A stretch of DNA of 64,000 bases from Luteibacter rhizovicinus (lineage in GTDB: Bacteria; Pseudomonadota; Gammaproteobacteria; Xanthomonadales; Rhodanobacteraceae), in the NCBI RefSeq assembly GCF_004342265.1, contig NZ_SMCS01000001.1, forward strand, positions 434,001 through 498,000, read 5' to 3'. Position 1 is the first letter of the stretch; every line of letters begins with the position of its first letter. A program made the position numbers and the translations under genes. Below are positions 1 through 8,040 of the stretch, one piece after another. A model generated the notes under the pieces. The model worked only from the letters and a program-made list of their open reading frames with translations. It was not told the DNA's origin and did not search any database.

Positions 1-845
1 ACGGTCTGAATGTCTTCGGGAATGACGTAGTCGCGGCCGCTGACCAGCGCCCAGGCGCGGGCCGCCGCCAGCAAGGCAAGGCCCGCGCGCGGCGATAGCC
101 CCACGCGTACATCGCTGTGTTTGCGGCTGGCGGTGAGCAACGCCTGCAGATAGTCGAGCAGGGTGCTGCTGGCTTTCACTGCCTGCGCGGCGACGTGCAA
201 CGCGGCGATGGACGCGATATCCAGGCGCGGCTCCAGCGTCGCCATCAGATCCCGTCGATCGGCGCCGGTCAGCAGGGCGCGTTCGGCGGCGGGATCGGGG
301 TAGTCGAGGGACAGCCGCAACATGAAGCGATCCAGCTGCGAATCCGGCAGCGGAAACGTACCGGCAAGATCGAGAGGGTTCTGGGTGGCCACCACGAAAA
401 ACGGTCGCGGCAGATCGTGGGTCTGGCCATCCACGGTCGTCTGGCCTTCGGCCATGGCTTCGAGCAGGGCGCTCTGGGTCTTGGGCGTGGCGCGGTTGAT
501 TTCGTCGGCCAGCAGGAGACTGGTGAAGATGGGGCCGGGGTGGAAACGGAACTGTCCCGTCTCGCGCTCGTATACGCTGACCCCGATAATGTCCGACGGC
601 AACAGATCGCTGGTGAACTGAATCCGCTGGAATTCGAGGTCGAAGGTTGCCGCGAGCGCATGCGCCAGCGTGGTCTTGCCGACACCGGGCACGTCTTCCA
701 GCAGCAGATGGCCGCCGGCGATCAGGCAGGTGAAGGCGAGTTTGACCTGCCGCGGTTTGCCCAGAAGGACGCCATTGACCTGCGCCAGCGCGCTTTCCAG
801 TCGGTGGTGCAATGTTTCATCGCGAAGTGGAGTCGTTGCGGACAT
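1..845 (-). CDS. MoxR-family AAA+ ATPase (C-terminus beyond window)
   Basis: Translating the minus strand from the ATG at 845 gives an uninterrupted frame to base 1, so the 3' end is missing. Visible motifs are a Walker A GVGKTT at about residues 54-59, a Walker B LLADEIN at about 111-117, the MoxR-typical segment LLEAMAEGQ, and the sensor-like ATQNP near 154. MoxR ATPases are chaperone-like AAA+ proteins. They usually sit upstream of DUF58/VWA-domain genes and help mature metal or membrane complexes; those partners would lie to the left of the window. The start is only 26 bases from the probable start of the divergent gene, so their promoters must overlap coding sequence. The family call is firm; the specific role is unknown. 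Confidence 0.9.
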   Translation of the reverse strand, partial: MSATTPLRDETLHHRLESALAQVNGVLLGKPRQVKLAFTCLIAGGHLLLEDVPGVGKTTLAHALAATFDLEFQRIQFTSDLLPSDIIGVSVYERETGQFRFHPGPIFTSLLLADEINRATPKTQSALLEAMAEGQTTVDGQTHDLPRPFFVVATQNPLDLAGTFPLPDSQLDRFMLRLSLDYPDPAAERALLTGADRRDLMATLEPRLDIASIAALHVAAQAVKASSTLLDYLQALLTASRKHSDVRVGLSPRAGLALLAAARAWALVSGRDYVIPEDIQT

Positions 846-871
846 GATCGATGCGTGCGCCCCCTGGCCAT

Positions 872-2470
872 ATGACAATGCGTGATCGGATCAGTGTAGC
901 GGCGGCCGTACGAACGTGGCGAGGCATATTCCTCGTTCTGTTCGCCATCGTATCGCTCGCGAAGATCGCCATAGCGTGCCGCCTGTCGCCGTTCGGCGAC
1001 GAGGCGTTTTACTGGCAGGAAAGTCTTGCCCCCGCATGGGGCTATAGCGACCTTCCGCCATTGACGGCATGGCTGATCCATATCGGGGAGATGCTTGCCG
1101 GACACAATCTTTTCGGTATGCGTTTGCCGTTTCTGCTTATCGGCGCCGCGATTCCCTGGCAGGTGCGTGCGCTTGCGCTTCGTTACGCCGGGCAGGAACA
1201 GGGATGGCAGGCGGCGCTTGGCGCGCTGCTGCTTCCGCTGGCGGGCAGCCTTGGCGTGCTGGCGCTGCCCGATGTGCCGCTGACCTTCGGCATCCTGCTC
1301 GCCATGCAGGGTCTTTGCGCGGCGATGGACCGCGATCGCGCCCGCGACTGGCTGCTGTTGGGTATCGGTCTCGCGTTGTGCTGGGCCACTCACTATCGCG
1401 CCGCGATGCCGATGCTCGCGGGATTGATCATGCTCTGCGTCACGCCGCGCGGCAGGGCGCAATGGCGCCAGCCCGGTCTGTGGGGAGCCCTTCTGGTCGC
1501 TTCGATCGGACTGCTGCCGATCGTCGTGTTCAACGCCGCTCAGCATGGTGTCGGTATCGGTTTTCAGGTGGTGGATCGTAATCCGTGGAGCTTCCAGCCG
1601 GGTGCGCTGGTGCAGCCGCTGGAACAGGCGATGGCCTGTACGCCGCTGGCTTATGTCGTGCTGCTCTGGGCGGCCTGGCAGGGCTGGCGCCGTCGCGCGC
1701 ATGCCGGATGGGACGTGCTGGGTGTTGTCGGCATCACCTTCGTCGCCGCGTATTTCGTGCTGGGGCTATTCGCCGACGACGTGCGATTCCGTGCGCACTG
1801 GCCACTGCCCGGATACCTGGTGCTGATCGCCGCGCTGCCGATGCTGGCCGGGTCGATGTCGCGCACATGGCGTCGCGTCATCGCCACCGCTTTTTTTATG
1901 GCGGGCCTGGGTCTTGCGGCGGGACTCGGTTATCTCGGGCTGGCGGCGTCGACCGAAGGTCCGCGCGTATTGGCCGGTTATAAGGCGTTTCCGTCCAATT
2001 TCACGGGCTGGCGAGAGAGCGGTGTCGAAGCCGGAAAGCTGCTCGCGGCACGGCCGGATGCATTGCTGGTCGCCGACAATTTCATGCTGGGCGCCGAGCT
2101 GCGTTTCGCGCTTGGCGCGCAGCAGGCCGTTTACGTATTGGACAGTCCGTTCAACGACAAGCACGGCCGTGCGCCGCAACTTGCCATCTGGCGAAGGGAC
2201 GAAGCGGCCTTGCTGGCGGATGCGCCCGGGCATCACGTTCTGTTGGCCGTGGATGAAACCTCGATGCGCGAAGGTGCGAGGCGCGACTGGTTGGGTTCGC
2301 TGTGTTCGCGCGTGGCCTCGCCGGTTCTGGTGGCGCGGCTGGATCTGTTCGAAGGGCGGCGACGCTTCGCGTTCTACGACGCGACGGTGCCATCGATGGC
2401 TCTGCCGCCCATGACCGCCGACGATTGCGTTGTGTGGATGAATGCGTGGCGGGCGGGGATGTCGGACTGA
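872..2470 (+). CDS. GT39/PMT-type membrane glycosyltransferase
   Basis: Polytopic membrane protein of about 530 residues. The first periplasmic loop carries FGDEAFYWQ, the acidic motif typical of GT-C/PMT_2 (ArnT-like) transferases, followed by YSDLPPLTAWL, which corresponds to the usual YxxHPP segment. Many Leu/Ala/Gly-rich hydrophobic stretches follow and a soluble C-terminal part ends the protein. Such enzymes move a sugar from a polyprenyl-phosphate carrier to lipid A, protein or another glycan on the periplasmic side; the acceptor cannot be read from sequence. Candidate starts are ATG 851, 872 and 878, none with a clear ribosome site, so the first ten residues are uncertain. It runs divergently from the MoxR gene and converges on yceF with 3 bases between stops. 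Confidence 0.8.
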   Translation: MTMRDRISVAAAVRTWRGIFLVLFAIVSLAKIAIACRLSPFGDEAFYWQESLAPAWGYSDLPPLTAWLIHIGEMLAGHNLFGMRLPFLLIGAAIPWQVRALALRYAGQEQGWQAALGALLLPLAGSLGVLALPDVPLTFGILLAMQGLCAAMDRDRARDWLLLGIGLALCWATHYRAAMPMLAGLIMLCVTPRGRAQWRQPGLWGALLVASIGLLPIVVFNAAQHGVGIGFQVVDRNPWSFQPGALVQPLEQAMACTPLAYVVLLWAAWQGWRRRAHAGWDVLGVVGITFVAAYFVLGLFADDVRFRAHWPLPGYLVLIAALPMLAGSMSRTWRRVIATAFFMAGLGLAAGLGYLGLAASTEGPRVLAGYKAFPSNFTGWRESGVEAGKLLAARPDALLVADNFMLGAELRFALGAQQAVYVLDSPFNDKHGRAPQLAIWRRDEAALLADAPGHHVLLAVDETSMREGARRDWLGSLCSRVASPVLVARLDLFEGRRRFAFYDATVPSMALPPMTADDCVVWMNAWRAGMSD

Positions 2471-2473
2471 AGG

Positions 2474-3058
2474 TCAGGGCAGCACGACGCCCGCTTCGCG
2501 CAGCAACCTCGCCGTCGCGATAAGCGGCAATCCGATCAATGCGGTCGGATCGACGTTCTCGATACGCTCGAAAAGTGTGATGCCAAGACCTTCGCACTTG
2601 AAGCTGCCCGCACAATCCAGCGGGCGCTCGCGTTCGACATAGCGCGCGATATCGCTGTCCGACAGATGCCGGAAGACCACCCGGGTGTCGTCGACGGCGG
2701 TTCCGGCATATCCGGCGGGGCCGAGAACGCAGACCGCCGTATGGACCACGACTTCGCGTCCCGAGCTGGCCCGCAACTGTTCGACGGCCCGTTCGGCGGT
2801 GCCGGGTTTGTCCAGCACGCGTCCACCGAGATCGGCCACCTGATCCGAGCCGATGACAATGGCGTCGGGATGGATGGCGGCCGCCGCCTTCGCCTTGGCC
2901 AGTGCCAGACGCTGGGCGCGTTCGCGCGGCATTTCGTCGGGAAGCGGCGATTCGTCGGTGCCCGGCGCGGCCTGGATGAACTCGGGAAGGATGCGATGCA
3001 GCAGCTCGGCGCGATAGCGCGACGTGGATGCGAGGAGCACTCGCGGGGTAACGGTCAT
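2474..3058 (-). CDS. yceF: Maf-family nucleoside triphosphate pyrophosphatase, YceF type
   Basis: A 194-residue Maf/HAM1-fold protein. It begins MTVTPRVLLASTSRYRAELL and contains TDESPLPDE, GSDQV, the KPGT segment and CAGSFKCEGLGITLFERIE. These match the YceF branch (m7GTP pyrophosphatase) better than the dTTP/UTP branch. The family hydrolyses modified or non-canonical NTPs to monophosphates in the cytoplasm. The ATG at 3058 lies one base past the stop of the upstream membrane protein, so the two are probably cotranscribed leftward. The gene is next to yceD and rpmF, as in E. coli, but diverges from them here. The longer open frame upstream overlaps the neighbouring gene and is not used. Confidence 0.92.
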   Translation of the reverse strand: MTVTPRVLLASTSRYRAELLHRILPEFIQAAPGTDESPLPDEMPRERAQRLALAKAKAAAAIHPDAIVIGSDQVADLGGRVLDKPGTAERAVEQLRASSGREVVVHTAVCVLGPAGYAGTAVDDTRVVFRHLSDSDIARYVERERPLDCAGSFKCEGLGITLFERIENVDPTALIGLPLIATARLLREAGVVLP

Positions 3059-3059
3059 G

Positions 3060-3506
3060 CTAGAAATCCCGGTGAATGTGTTCGCGCACGGCGACGTCGA
3101 GGGCGTGCTGGGCGTCGTCCAGCGCCCGCAGGCGCGGTTCCAGTTGCTGGCGGGCGCGGGCGAGAGCGTCCACGGCATCGTCGAGTTCGCGCTGGCTGGC
3201 ATCCGGGGCCTTGTCGCGAATCCACAGGCGCTGCTGGAGCAGGGCGCGCAGCCCGGAATCCAGCGCGTGCTGGGCCTCGACCTCGCCCGCGGCGGGCAGG
3301 TCGGGACTGACCGACATCACCGCATGGGCGCGTTGGAGTCGTTCTCTGCAGTCCTTGAGATCGATTTCCAGGCGGTCGGCGTGATCGAGCAGATCCTGCA
3401 GGGCCCCGTGCCGGCGTCGCGAACGGTGATGGACGGCCAGCCAGACGACCAGCCCGACTGCGAAGGTCGCGAGCACCGCAAGTGCATAAATTGCATATGA
3501 AAACAC
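3060..3506 (-). CDS. Small membrane-anchored coiled-coil protein, unknown function
   Basis: A 148-residue frame with a GTG start. Residues 4-26 form one hydrophobic segment (YAIYALAVLATFAVGLVVWL), followed by a basic HHRSRRRH stop-transfer. The rest is Leu/Arg/Asp/Ala-rich with heptad-like spacing and no Gly/Pro breaks, predicting a cytoplasmic coiled coil. I do not recognise a family. It ends one base before the yceF start, so it is probably in the same leftward transcript. The region 3507-3663 upstream separates it from yceD and must hold divergent promoters. Its position beside yceF/yceD/rpmF suggests a housekeeping locus, but nothing shows its job. Confidence 0.65.
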   Translation of the reverse strand: MFSYAIYALAVLATFAVGLVVWLAVHHRSRRRHGALQDLLDHADRLEIDLKDCRERLQRAHAVMSVSPDLPAAGEVEAQHALDSGLRALLQQRLWIRDKAPDASQRELDDAVDALARARQQLEPRLRALDDAQHALDVAVREHIHRDF

Positions 3507-3625
3507 TCGGGTGACTTCCCTCGGCAGGCACGATGCCGCACACTCGCTGATAGCGTGCCAGTCTGCCCGAAAGGGATCGGTTCAGGCAAAGAGGCTTCCC
3601 GAGCCCATCGAACGGCCCTAACAAG

Positions 3626-3654
3626 TTGACTTCAGGGATGTTCATGCCTACCAT
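3626..3654 (+). promoter_or_regulatory. Sigma70 promoter of yceD-rpmF
   Basis: TTGACT (3626-3631) and TACCAT (3649-3654) are separated by 17 bases. The predicted transcription start is about 3660-3662, only 2-4 bases before the yceD ATG, and no Shine-Dalgarno sequence is visible there. Confidence 0.6.
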
Positions 3655-3663
3655 TTCACGATT

Positions 3664-4182
3664 ATGTCCGTGACACTGCCATCGTCCGTGGACGCTTGGC
3701 GCATGGTTTCGGCGCGGCGTTCGTTTTCCGGAATCCTTCCCGTATCGGGTTTTCCCCGTCTCGGTGAGGTCATTGCGTCTCCGGAAGGCGATGTGAAGTA
3801 CGAGCTGGAATTCGGTCGCGACGAGTTCAACGTCCGTTATGTCGCCGTCCGTATCGAGGCGCCGTTGACGTTGATCTGTCAGCGCTCGCTCGAGCCGTTC
3901 GTGATGACAGTCAATGTCGACACGCGTCTCGGACTGATCGTCAATGAAAATGAAGAATCCGGCCTTCCACCCGGTTACGAGCCTCTGCTCGTCGAGGAAG
4001 ACGGAAGACTCGATCCGGTTACCGTGATCGAGGATGAATTGCTGTTGGTGCTGCCCCTGGTTCCGATCAACCCGGATGCCGAGCTGCCTGACGACATTGT
4101 TGGACCCGATGAAACCGAGCAGGATTCGTCGGATACGCCCCCAAACCCGTTCGCGATTCTGCGCGAACTCAAGAATCGTTAG
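3664..4182 (+). CDS. yceD: YceD/DUF177 family protein
   Basis: A 172-residue YceD-family protein. The start MSVTLPSSVDAWRMVSARRSFSGIL aligns with the E. coli N-terminus in which a proline/valine stretch precedes a basic helix and (Y/F)xG. The middle has LTLICQRSLEPF, where E. coli and many homologues have CQRC, and the C-terminus ends PNPFAILRELK like E. coli PNPFAVLASLK. YceD is linked to 23S rRNA/50S subunit accumulation and is nearly always encoded just before rpmF. The family's second cysteine is replaced here (CQRS), so a zinc site is unlikely. It is followed after 20 bases by rpmF. Confidence 0.93.
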   Translation: MSVTLPSSVDAWRMVSARRSFSGILPVSGFPRLGEVIASPEGDVKYELEFGRDEFNVRYVAVRIEAPLTLICQRSLEPFVMTVNVDTRLGLIVNENEESGLPPGYEPLLVEEDGRLDPVTVIEDELLLVLPLVPINPDAELPDDIVGPDETEQDSSDTPPNPFAILRELKNR

Positions 4183-4202
4183 ATTTCGCTGGAGATTGAG
4201 TC

Positions 4203-4397
4203 ATGGCAGTTGCCAAGAGCCGCAAAACCCCGTCCACCCGCGGCATGCGTCGTTCGCACGACGCGCTGCAAACCGTGCAGCTGTCGACCGATCCGACCAG
4301 CGGTGAAGTTCATCTGCGTCACCACGTGACGAAGGATGGCTACTACCGTGGTAAGAAGGTCATCGACACCCGCGGTGCGGTTGAAGTCGAGGATTGA
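4203..4397 (+). CDS. rpmF: 50S ribosomal protein L32
   Basis: A 64-residue basic protein. [20 protein letters not shown] is the typical L32 N-terminus and [10 protein letters not shown] the typical C-terminal part. L32 is a component of the large ribosomal subunit. The cysteine pairs of zinc-binding L32 variants are absent, so this is the zinc-independent form. It is cotranscribed with yceD and followed by a short hairpin plus TTTT. Confidence 0.97.
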   Translation: MAVAKSRKTPSTRGMRRSHDALQTVQLSTDPTSGEVHLRHHVTKDGYYRGKKVIDTRGAVEVED

Positions 4398-4427
4398 TCG
4401 CGAGCCTGCGACGATCGGATACGCAGG

Positions 4428-4449
4428 CGGCGCGGTAACGCGCCGTTTT
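4428..4449 (+). terminator. Weak intrinsic terminator after rpmF
   Basis: CGGCGCG (4428-4434), loop GTAA, CGCGCCG (4439-4445), then TTTT. The short T-run suggests partial termination between rpmF and fabH. Confidence 0.5.
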
Positions 4450-4537
4450 GCGTTTGAGGGATTGAAGCTTTAGGCCCTGCGTCGCCGTCCTTTGCGTCCG
4501 CGGTGCAGGCATTCCGCCCATTCAGGGGGAAACGGTT

Positions 4538-5506
4538 CTGAAATACGCCCGCATCATCGGCACCGGCAGTGCGCTCCCCGAGCGCGTCGTCACCAATGCC
4601 GACCTCGAAAAATTCGTCGACACGAGCGACGAGTGGATCCGTACGCGCACCGGTATCCGGGAGCGGCATATCGCCGCCGAAGGCGAAACCACCGGCGATC
4701 TGGCGTTTCTGGCCGCGCAACGCGCGCTTGAAGCCGCTGGCGTCAAGGCGTCCGAGATCGACCTGATCGTCCTTGGTACGACCACCCCCGATATCATCTT
4801 TCCGTCCACCGCCTGCCTGATCCAGCATCGCCTGGGTGCCAACGGCTGCGCGGCGTTCGACGTCAATGCCGCCTGCTCTGGCTTTGTCTACGCACTGGGT
4901 GTCGCCAACAGCTTCATCCGTAGCGGGCAGTCGAAGAAAGCGCTGGTCGTCGGCGCCGAAACGCTGACGCGCATGGTCGACTGGACCGAGCGCGAGACCT
5001 GCGTCCTGTTCGGCGATGGCGCTGGCGCGGTGGTGCTCGAAGCCTCCGACGAGCCGGGCATCCTGGCAACGCGCCTGCATGCCGATGGCGGGTTCAAGCA
5101 CCTGCTGTTCAATCCGGTGGGTGTGTCGGCCGGTTTCAAGGACGAGCCGAACCATGGCGTCCGCATCAACATGAGCGGCCGCGAAGTGTTCAAGGTCGCC
5201 GTGAAGACGCTGGATTCCCTCGTGGAAGAGACGCTCGCGGCCGCGGGTATGCAGGAGTCGGAAATCGACTGGCTCATTCCGCATCAGGCCAACCTGCGCA
5301 TCATCGAGGCAACGGCCAAGCGCCTGAACATGTCGATGGATCGCGTCATCGTCACTGTCGACAAGCATGCCAACACGTCCGCTGGTTCGGTGCCGCTGGC
5401 GCTGGATTACGCCGTGCGTTCGGGCAAGGTCCAGCGTGGCCAGAACCTGCTGCTGGAAGCATTCGGTGGTGGATTTACGTGGGCCTCGGCGCTTCTGCGT
5501 TACTAA
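4538..5506 (+). CDS. fabH: Beta-ketoacyl-ACP synthase III, probable CTG start
   Basis: The protein starts the fatty-acid cycle by condensing acetyl-CoA with malonyl-ACP. The reading frame matches FabH from [20 protein letters not shown] onward. Catalytic Cys is near residue 113 (NAACSGF), His in LIPHQAN, and Asn in KHANTSAG. No ATG, GTG or TTG fits before the conserved N-terminus. The CTG at 4538 sits 7 bases after a strong AGGGGGA (4524-4530), so CTG is the best-supported start and gives 322 residues, the usual length. The first in-frame ATG (4973) would delete the active-site cysteine. It follows rpmF and precedes fabD; plsX, which lies between rpmF and fabH in E. coli, is absent. Confidence 0.93.
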   Translation: MKYARIIGTGSALPERVVTNADLEKFVDTSDEWIRTRTGIRERHIAAEGETTGDLAFLAAQRALEAAGVKASEIDLIVLGTTTPDIIFPSTACLIQHRLGANGCAAFDVNAACSGFVYALGVANSFIRSGQSKKALVVGAETLTRMVDWTERETCVLFGDGAGAVVLEASDEPGILATRLHADGGFKHLLFNPVGVSAGFKDEPNHGVRINMSGREVFKVAVKTLDSLVEETLAAAGMQESEIDWLIPHQANLRIIEATAKRLNMSMDRVIVTVDKHANTSAGSVPLALDYAVRSGKVQRGQNLLLEAFGGGFTWASALLRY

Positions 5507-5719
5507 ATAGACACGACGAGGCGGCGTCATAACCGCCTCATGCCGCATCGCGGTGCTATCGCGAAAACTCACTGCGCCGCTCTGGGCACCTGCCTGCGCA
5601 GGGGGCGACGGTGAGGGTTGTTCGGGGTATCCGTAAACCCCCACCACACGCTCACGAATGGTGACGACGCGCCACCATGCTGGCACCATTCGCGGTTTCC
5701 GCTCTCCAGCGACTGCCCA

Positions 5720-6670
5720 ATGACCTCATCCGTTTCCTCGCTCGCCTTCGTATTCCCCGGCCAGGGTTCGCAGTCGGTCGGCATGCTTGCCGATCTCGCC
5801 GCGGCCCACGACGTGGTTCGTGCCACGTTCGACGAGGCCTCGAAGGGTGCGGGTGTCGACCTGTGGTCGATGAGCCAGGAAGGTCCCGAGGCGTCGCTCA
5901 ACAGCACCGAGAACACACAGCCGGCCTTGCTGGCGGCCAGCGTCGCCGTATGGCGCGTCTGGATGGCGACGGGCGGTCCGCGCCCAGCCCTCCTTTCCGG
6001 TCATAGCCTTGGCGAATACAGCGCGTTGGTCTGTGCCGATGCGCTCTCGCTGCACGATGCCGCCGCGCTCGTGGCAGCGCGCGGTCGTCTGATGCAGGCC
6101 GCGGTCCCGCCGGGCACGGGTGCGATGGCGGCCATTCTTGGCGGCGACGATGCCCAGATTGCCGAGGTTTGCGCGGAAGTGGCGCAGGGGCAGGTCGTGG
6201 CTCCGGCTAACTACAACTCGCCGGGCCAGCTGGTAATCGCGGGCGATGTCGCGGCCGTGGATCGCGCGCTCGCACGTCTTGCCGAGCTGGGTGTGAAGAA
6301 GGCCATCAAGCTTGCCGTCTCCGTGCCGTCGCACTGCGCATTGATGCGCGATGCGTCCGACGAGCTCGGCGAGCGCATGCGCTCCATCGCCTGGCAGCTG
6401 CCTTCGATTCCCGTCGTGCAGAATGCCGAAGCACGTATATACGACAGCGTGGACGACATTCGCTCCGCGTTGCAGCGTCAGCTCTATCTTCCGGTTCGCT
6501 GGACCGAATGCGTACAGGCGCTGGCCGCGGCTGGCATTACCCGTGCCGCCGAATGCGGTCCGGGCAAGGTCCTGTCGGGTCTAATCAAGCGCATCGACAA
6601 GTCCGTCGACGCGCGGCCGATCGGTTCGCCGTCGGAACTCGACGCCGTCCGTTCCGAATGGGCCGCCTGA
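5720..6670 (+). CDS. fabD: Malonyl-CoA:ACP transacylase
   Basis: Transfers malonyl from CoA to ACP to supply the elongation steps. The start MTSSVSSLAFVFPGQGSQSVG gives 316 residues, the normal FabD length. Visible motifs are GQGSQ near residue 14, the nucleophile elbow GHSLG with Ser96, and the conserved VPSHC histidine segment. A longer frame starting at 5618 is open but adds about 34 non-homologous residues. The 213-base gap after fabH contains a GC-rich hairpin (GAGGCGG/CCGCCTC, 5518-5539) without a T-run, so readthrough from fabH is likely. Confidence 0.95.
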   Translation: MTSSVSSLAFVFPGQGSQSVGMLADLAAAHDVVRATFDEASKGAGVDLWSMSQEGPEASLNSTENTQPALLAASVAVWRVWMATGGPRPALLSGHSLGEYSALVCADALSLHDAAALVAARGRLMQAAVPPGTGAMAAILGGDDAQIAEVCAEVAQGQVVAPANYNSPGQLVIAGDVAAVDRALARLAELGVKKAIKLAVSVPSHCALMRDASDELGERMRSIAWQLPSIPVVQNAEARIYDSVDDIRSALQRQLYLPVRWTECVQALAAAGITRAAECGPGKVLSGLIKRIDKSVDARPIGSPSELDAVRSEWAA

Positions 6671-6701
6671 GCGCGCCTTTCTCAATTAATCAGGAAGACA
6701 C

Positions 6702-7442
6702 ATGAGCTCTCTCAAGGGTGAAATCGCGCTCGTTACGGGTGCCAGTCGCGGTATCGGCGCGGCCATCGCGGAAACGCTCGCGGCGCGGGGCGCCACGGTG
6801 ATCGGAACGGCGACCACCGAAAACGGTGCCGCCGCCATCGGCGAGCGTCTTGCGGCGAACGGCGGTCACGGCCGCGTGCTCGACGTCACGGACCCCGCGA
6901 CGATCGAGGCACTGATCGACGGTATCGCGAAAGAGTTCGGCAGCGTGTCGATCCTGGTCAACAACGCGGGCATTACGCGCGACCAGTTGCTGATGCGCAT
7001 GAAGGAAGACGACTGGAACGCGATCATCGAGACGAACCTGACCTCGGTCTTCCGTACGTCCAAGGCGGTGATGCGCGGCATGATGAAGGCGCGCAAGGGC
7101 CGGATCATCTCCATTGCGTCGGTCGTCGGCCTGATCGGCAATCCGGGGCAGGCGAACTACGCCGCCGCGAAGGCGGGCATCATTGCCTTCTCCAAATCGC
7201 TGGCCCGCGAAATCGGCTCGCGCGGCATCACCGTCAACGTGGTGGCCCCGGGCTTCATCGATACCGACATGACCCGTGCGCTGCCCGAAGAGCAGCGCGC
7301 GGCGCTGCTGGGTCAGATTGCCCTTGGCACATTGGGTGAGGCGCAGGATATTGCCGAGGCGGTGGCCTTCCTGGCATCGCCGGCGGCCAAGTACATCACG
7401 GGCGAGACAATGCACGTGAACGGCGGCATGTACATGCCGTAA
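6702..7442 (+). CDS. fabG: 3-oxoacyl-ACP reductase
   Basis: NADPH-dependent short-chain reductase of fatty-acid elongation, 246 residues. The cofactor motif TGASRGIG is at 12-19 and NNAG at 87-90. The catalytic set is Ser140 (SIASVVG), Tyr153 and Lys157 (YAAAKAG). The C-terminus contains PGFIDTDMT and the usual GGMYM ending. It lies 31 bases after fabD with AGGAAG ahead of the ATG, in the standard fabHDG-acpP order. Confidence 0.97.
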   Translation: MSSLKGEIALVTGASRGIGAAIAETLAARGATVIGTATTENGAAAIGERLAANGGHGRVLDVTDPATIEALIDGIAKEFGSVSILVNNAGITRDQLLMRMKEDDWNAIIETNLTSVFRTSKAVMRGMMKARKGRIISIASVVGLIGNPGQANYAAAKAGIIAFSKSLAREIGSRGITVNVVAPGFIDTDMTRALPEEQRAALLGQIALGTLGEAQDIAEAVAFLASPAAKYITGETMHVNGGMYMP

Positions 7443-7584
7443 AAGCCGTGGGTTGGCGCCGGGTGGGCCGGACGACAGGTTCGTTCAGGTTTGCCGGGGG
7501 TAGTCGCCAGCCGCCCGGTTTTAGGAGACAATCGTCATTTCGCGTCGACCTGATGGTCGGGGCGGTTACTTTGGATCGGTGGCG

Positions 7585-7614
7585 TTGGCGGCCTTTACGG
7601 TTAGCCACTACAAT
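7585..7614 (+). promoter_or_regulatory. Internal promoter for acpP
   Basis: TTGGCG (7585-7590), an 18-base spacer and TACAAT (7609-7614) lie 35 bases before the acpP start. They are in the 207-base fabG-acpP gap, which otherwise holds nothing recognisable. A separate acpP promoter would allow the high ACP levels cells need. Confidence 0.55.
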
Positions 7615-7649
7615 GCCGCCGGCTTTTTCCCTCGGGAGGTATTTGCAAC

Positions 7650-7889
7650 ATGAGCACCATCGAAGAACGCGTCAAGAAAATCGTCGTCGAGCAGCTGGGC
7701 GTCAAGGAAGAAGAGGTCACGACGAACGCATCGTTCGTGGACGATCTGGGCGCAGATTCGCTGGACACCGTCGAGCTGGTCATGGCGCTCGAGGAAGAGT
7801 TCGAATGCGAAATCCCGGATGAAGAAGCCGAGAAGATCACCACGGTCCAGCAGGCCGTCGATTACGTCAAGGCTCACGTCAAGGCCTAA
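7650..7889 (+). CDS. acpP: Acyl carrier protein
   Basis: A 79-residue acidic carrier protein. The DSL motif at Ser37 ([12 protein letters not shown]) is the 4'-phosphopantetheine attachment site, and helix II/III residues [16 protein letters not shown] are typical. It shuttles acyl chains between FabD, FabH, FabF, FabG and downstream acyltransferases. GGGAGG precedes the ATG. It is flanked by its own promoter and a short terminator, so its expression is probably set partly independently of the fab genes on either side. Confidence 0.98.
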   Translation: MSTIEERVKKIVVEQLGVKEEEVTTNASFVDDLGADSLDTVELVMALEEEFECEIPDEEAEKITTVQQAVDYVKAHVKA

Positions 7890-7953
7890 GGGCTGATGCC
7901 CTCCTGGGAGTCGGACTGGCGTGGCCGGTTTCGATTCCTCAGCGACACGGAAG

Positions 7954-7975
7954 CTGCGCCATAAGGCGCAGTTTT
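7954..7975 (+). terminator. Short terminator between acpP and fabF
   Basis: CTGCGCC (7954-7960), loop ATAA, GGCGCAG (7965-7971), TTTT. A 7-bp stem suggests attenuation rather than a full stop, since fabF follows 65 bases later. Confidence 0.6.
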
Positions 7976-8040
7976 CGTTTCTGCAAACTGTAACCTGCGC
8001 TCGCGTATGGTTACCGAGTTACTAGGAAGGATTTAGACGC

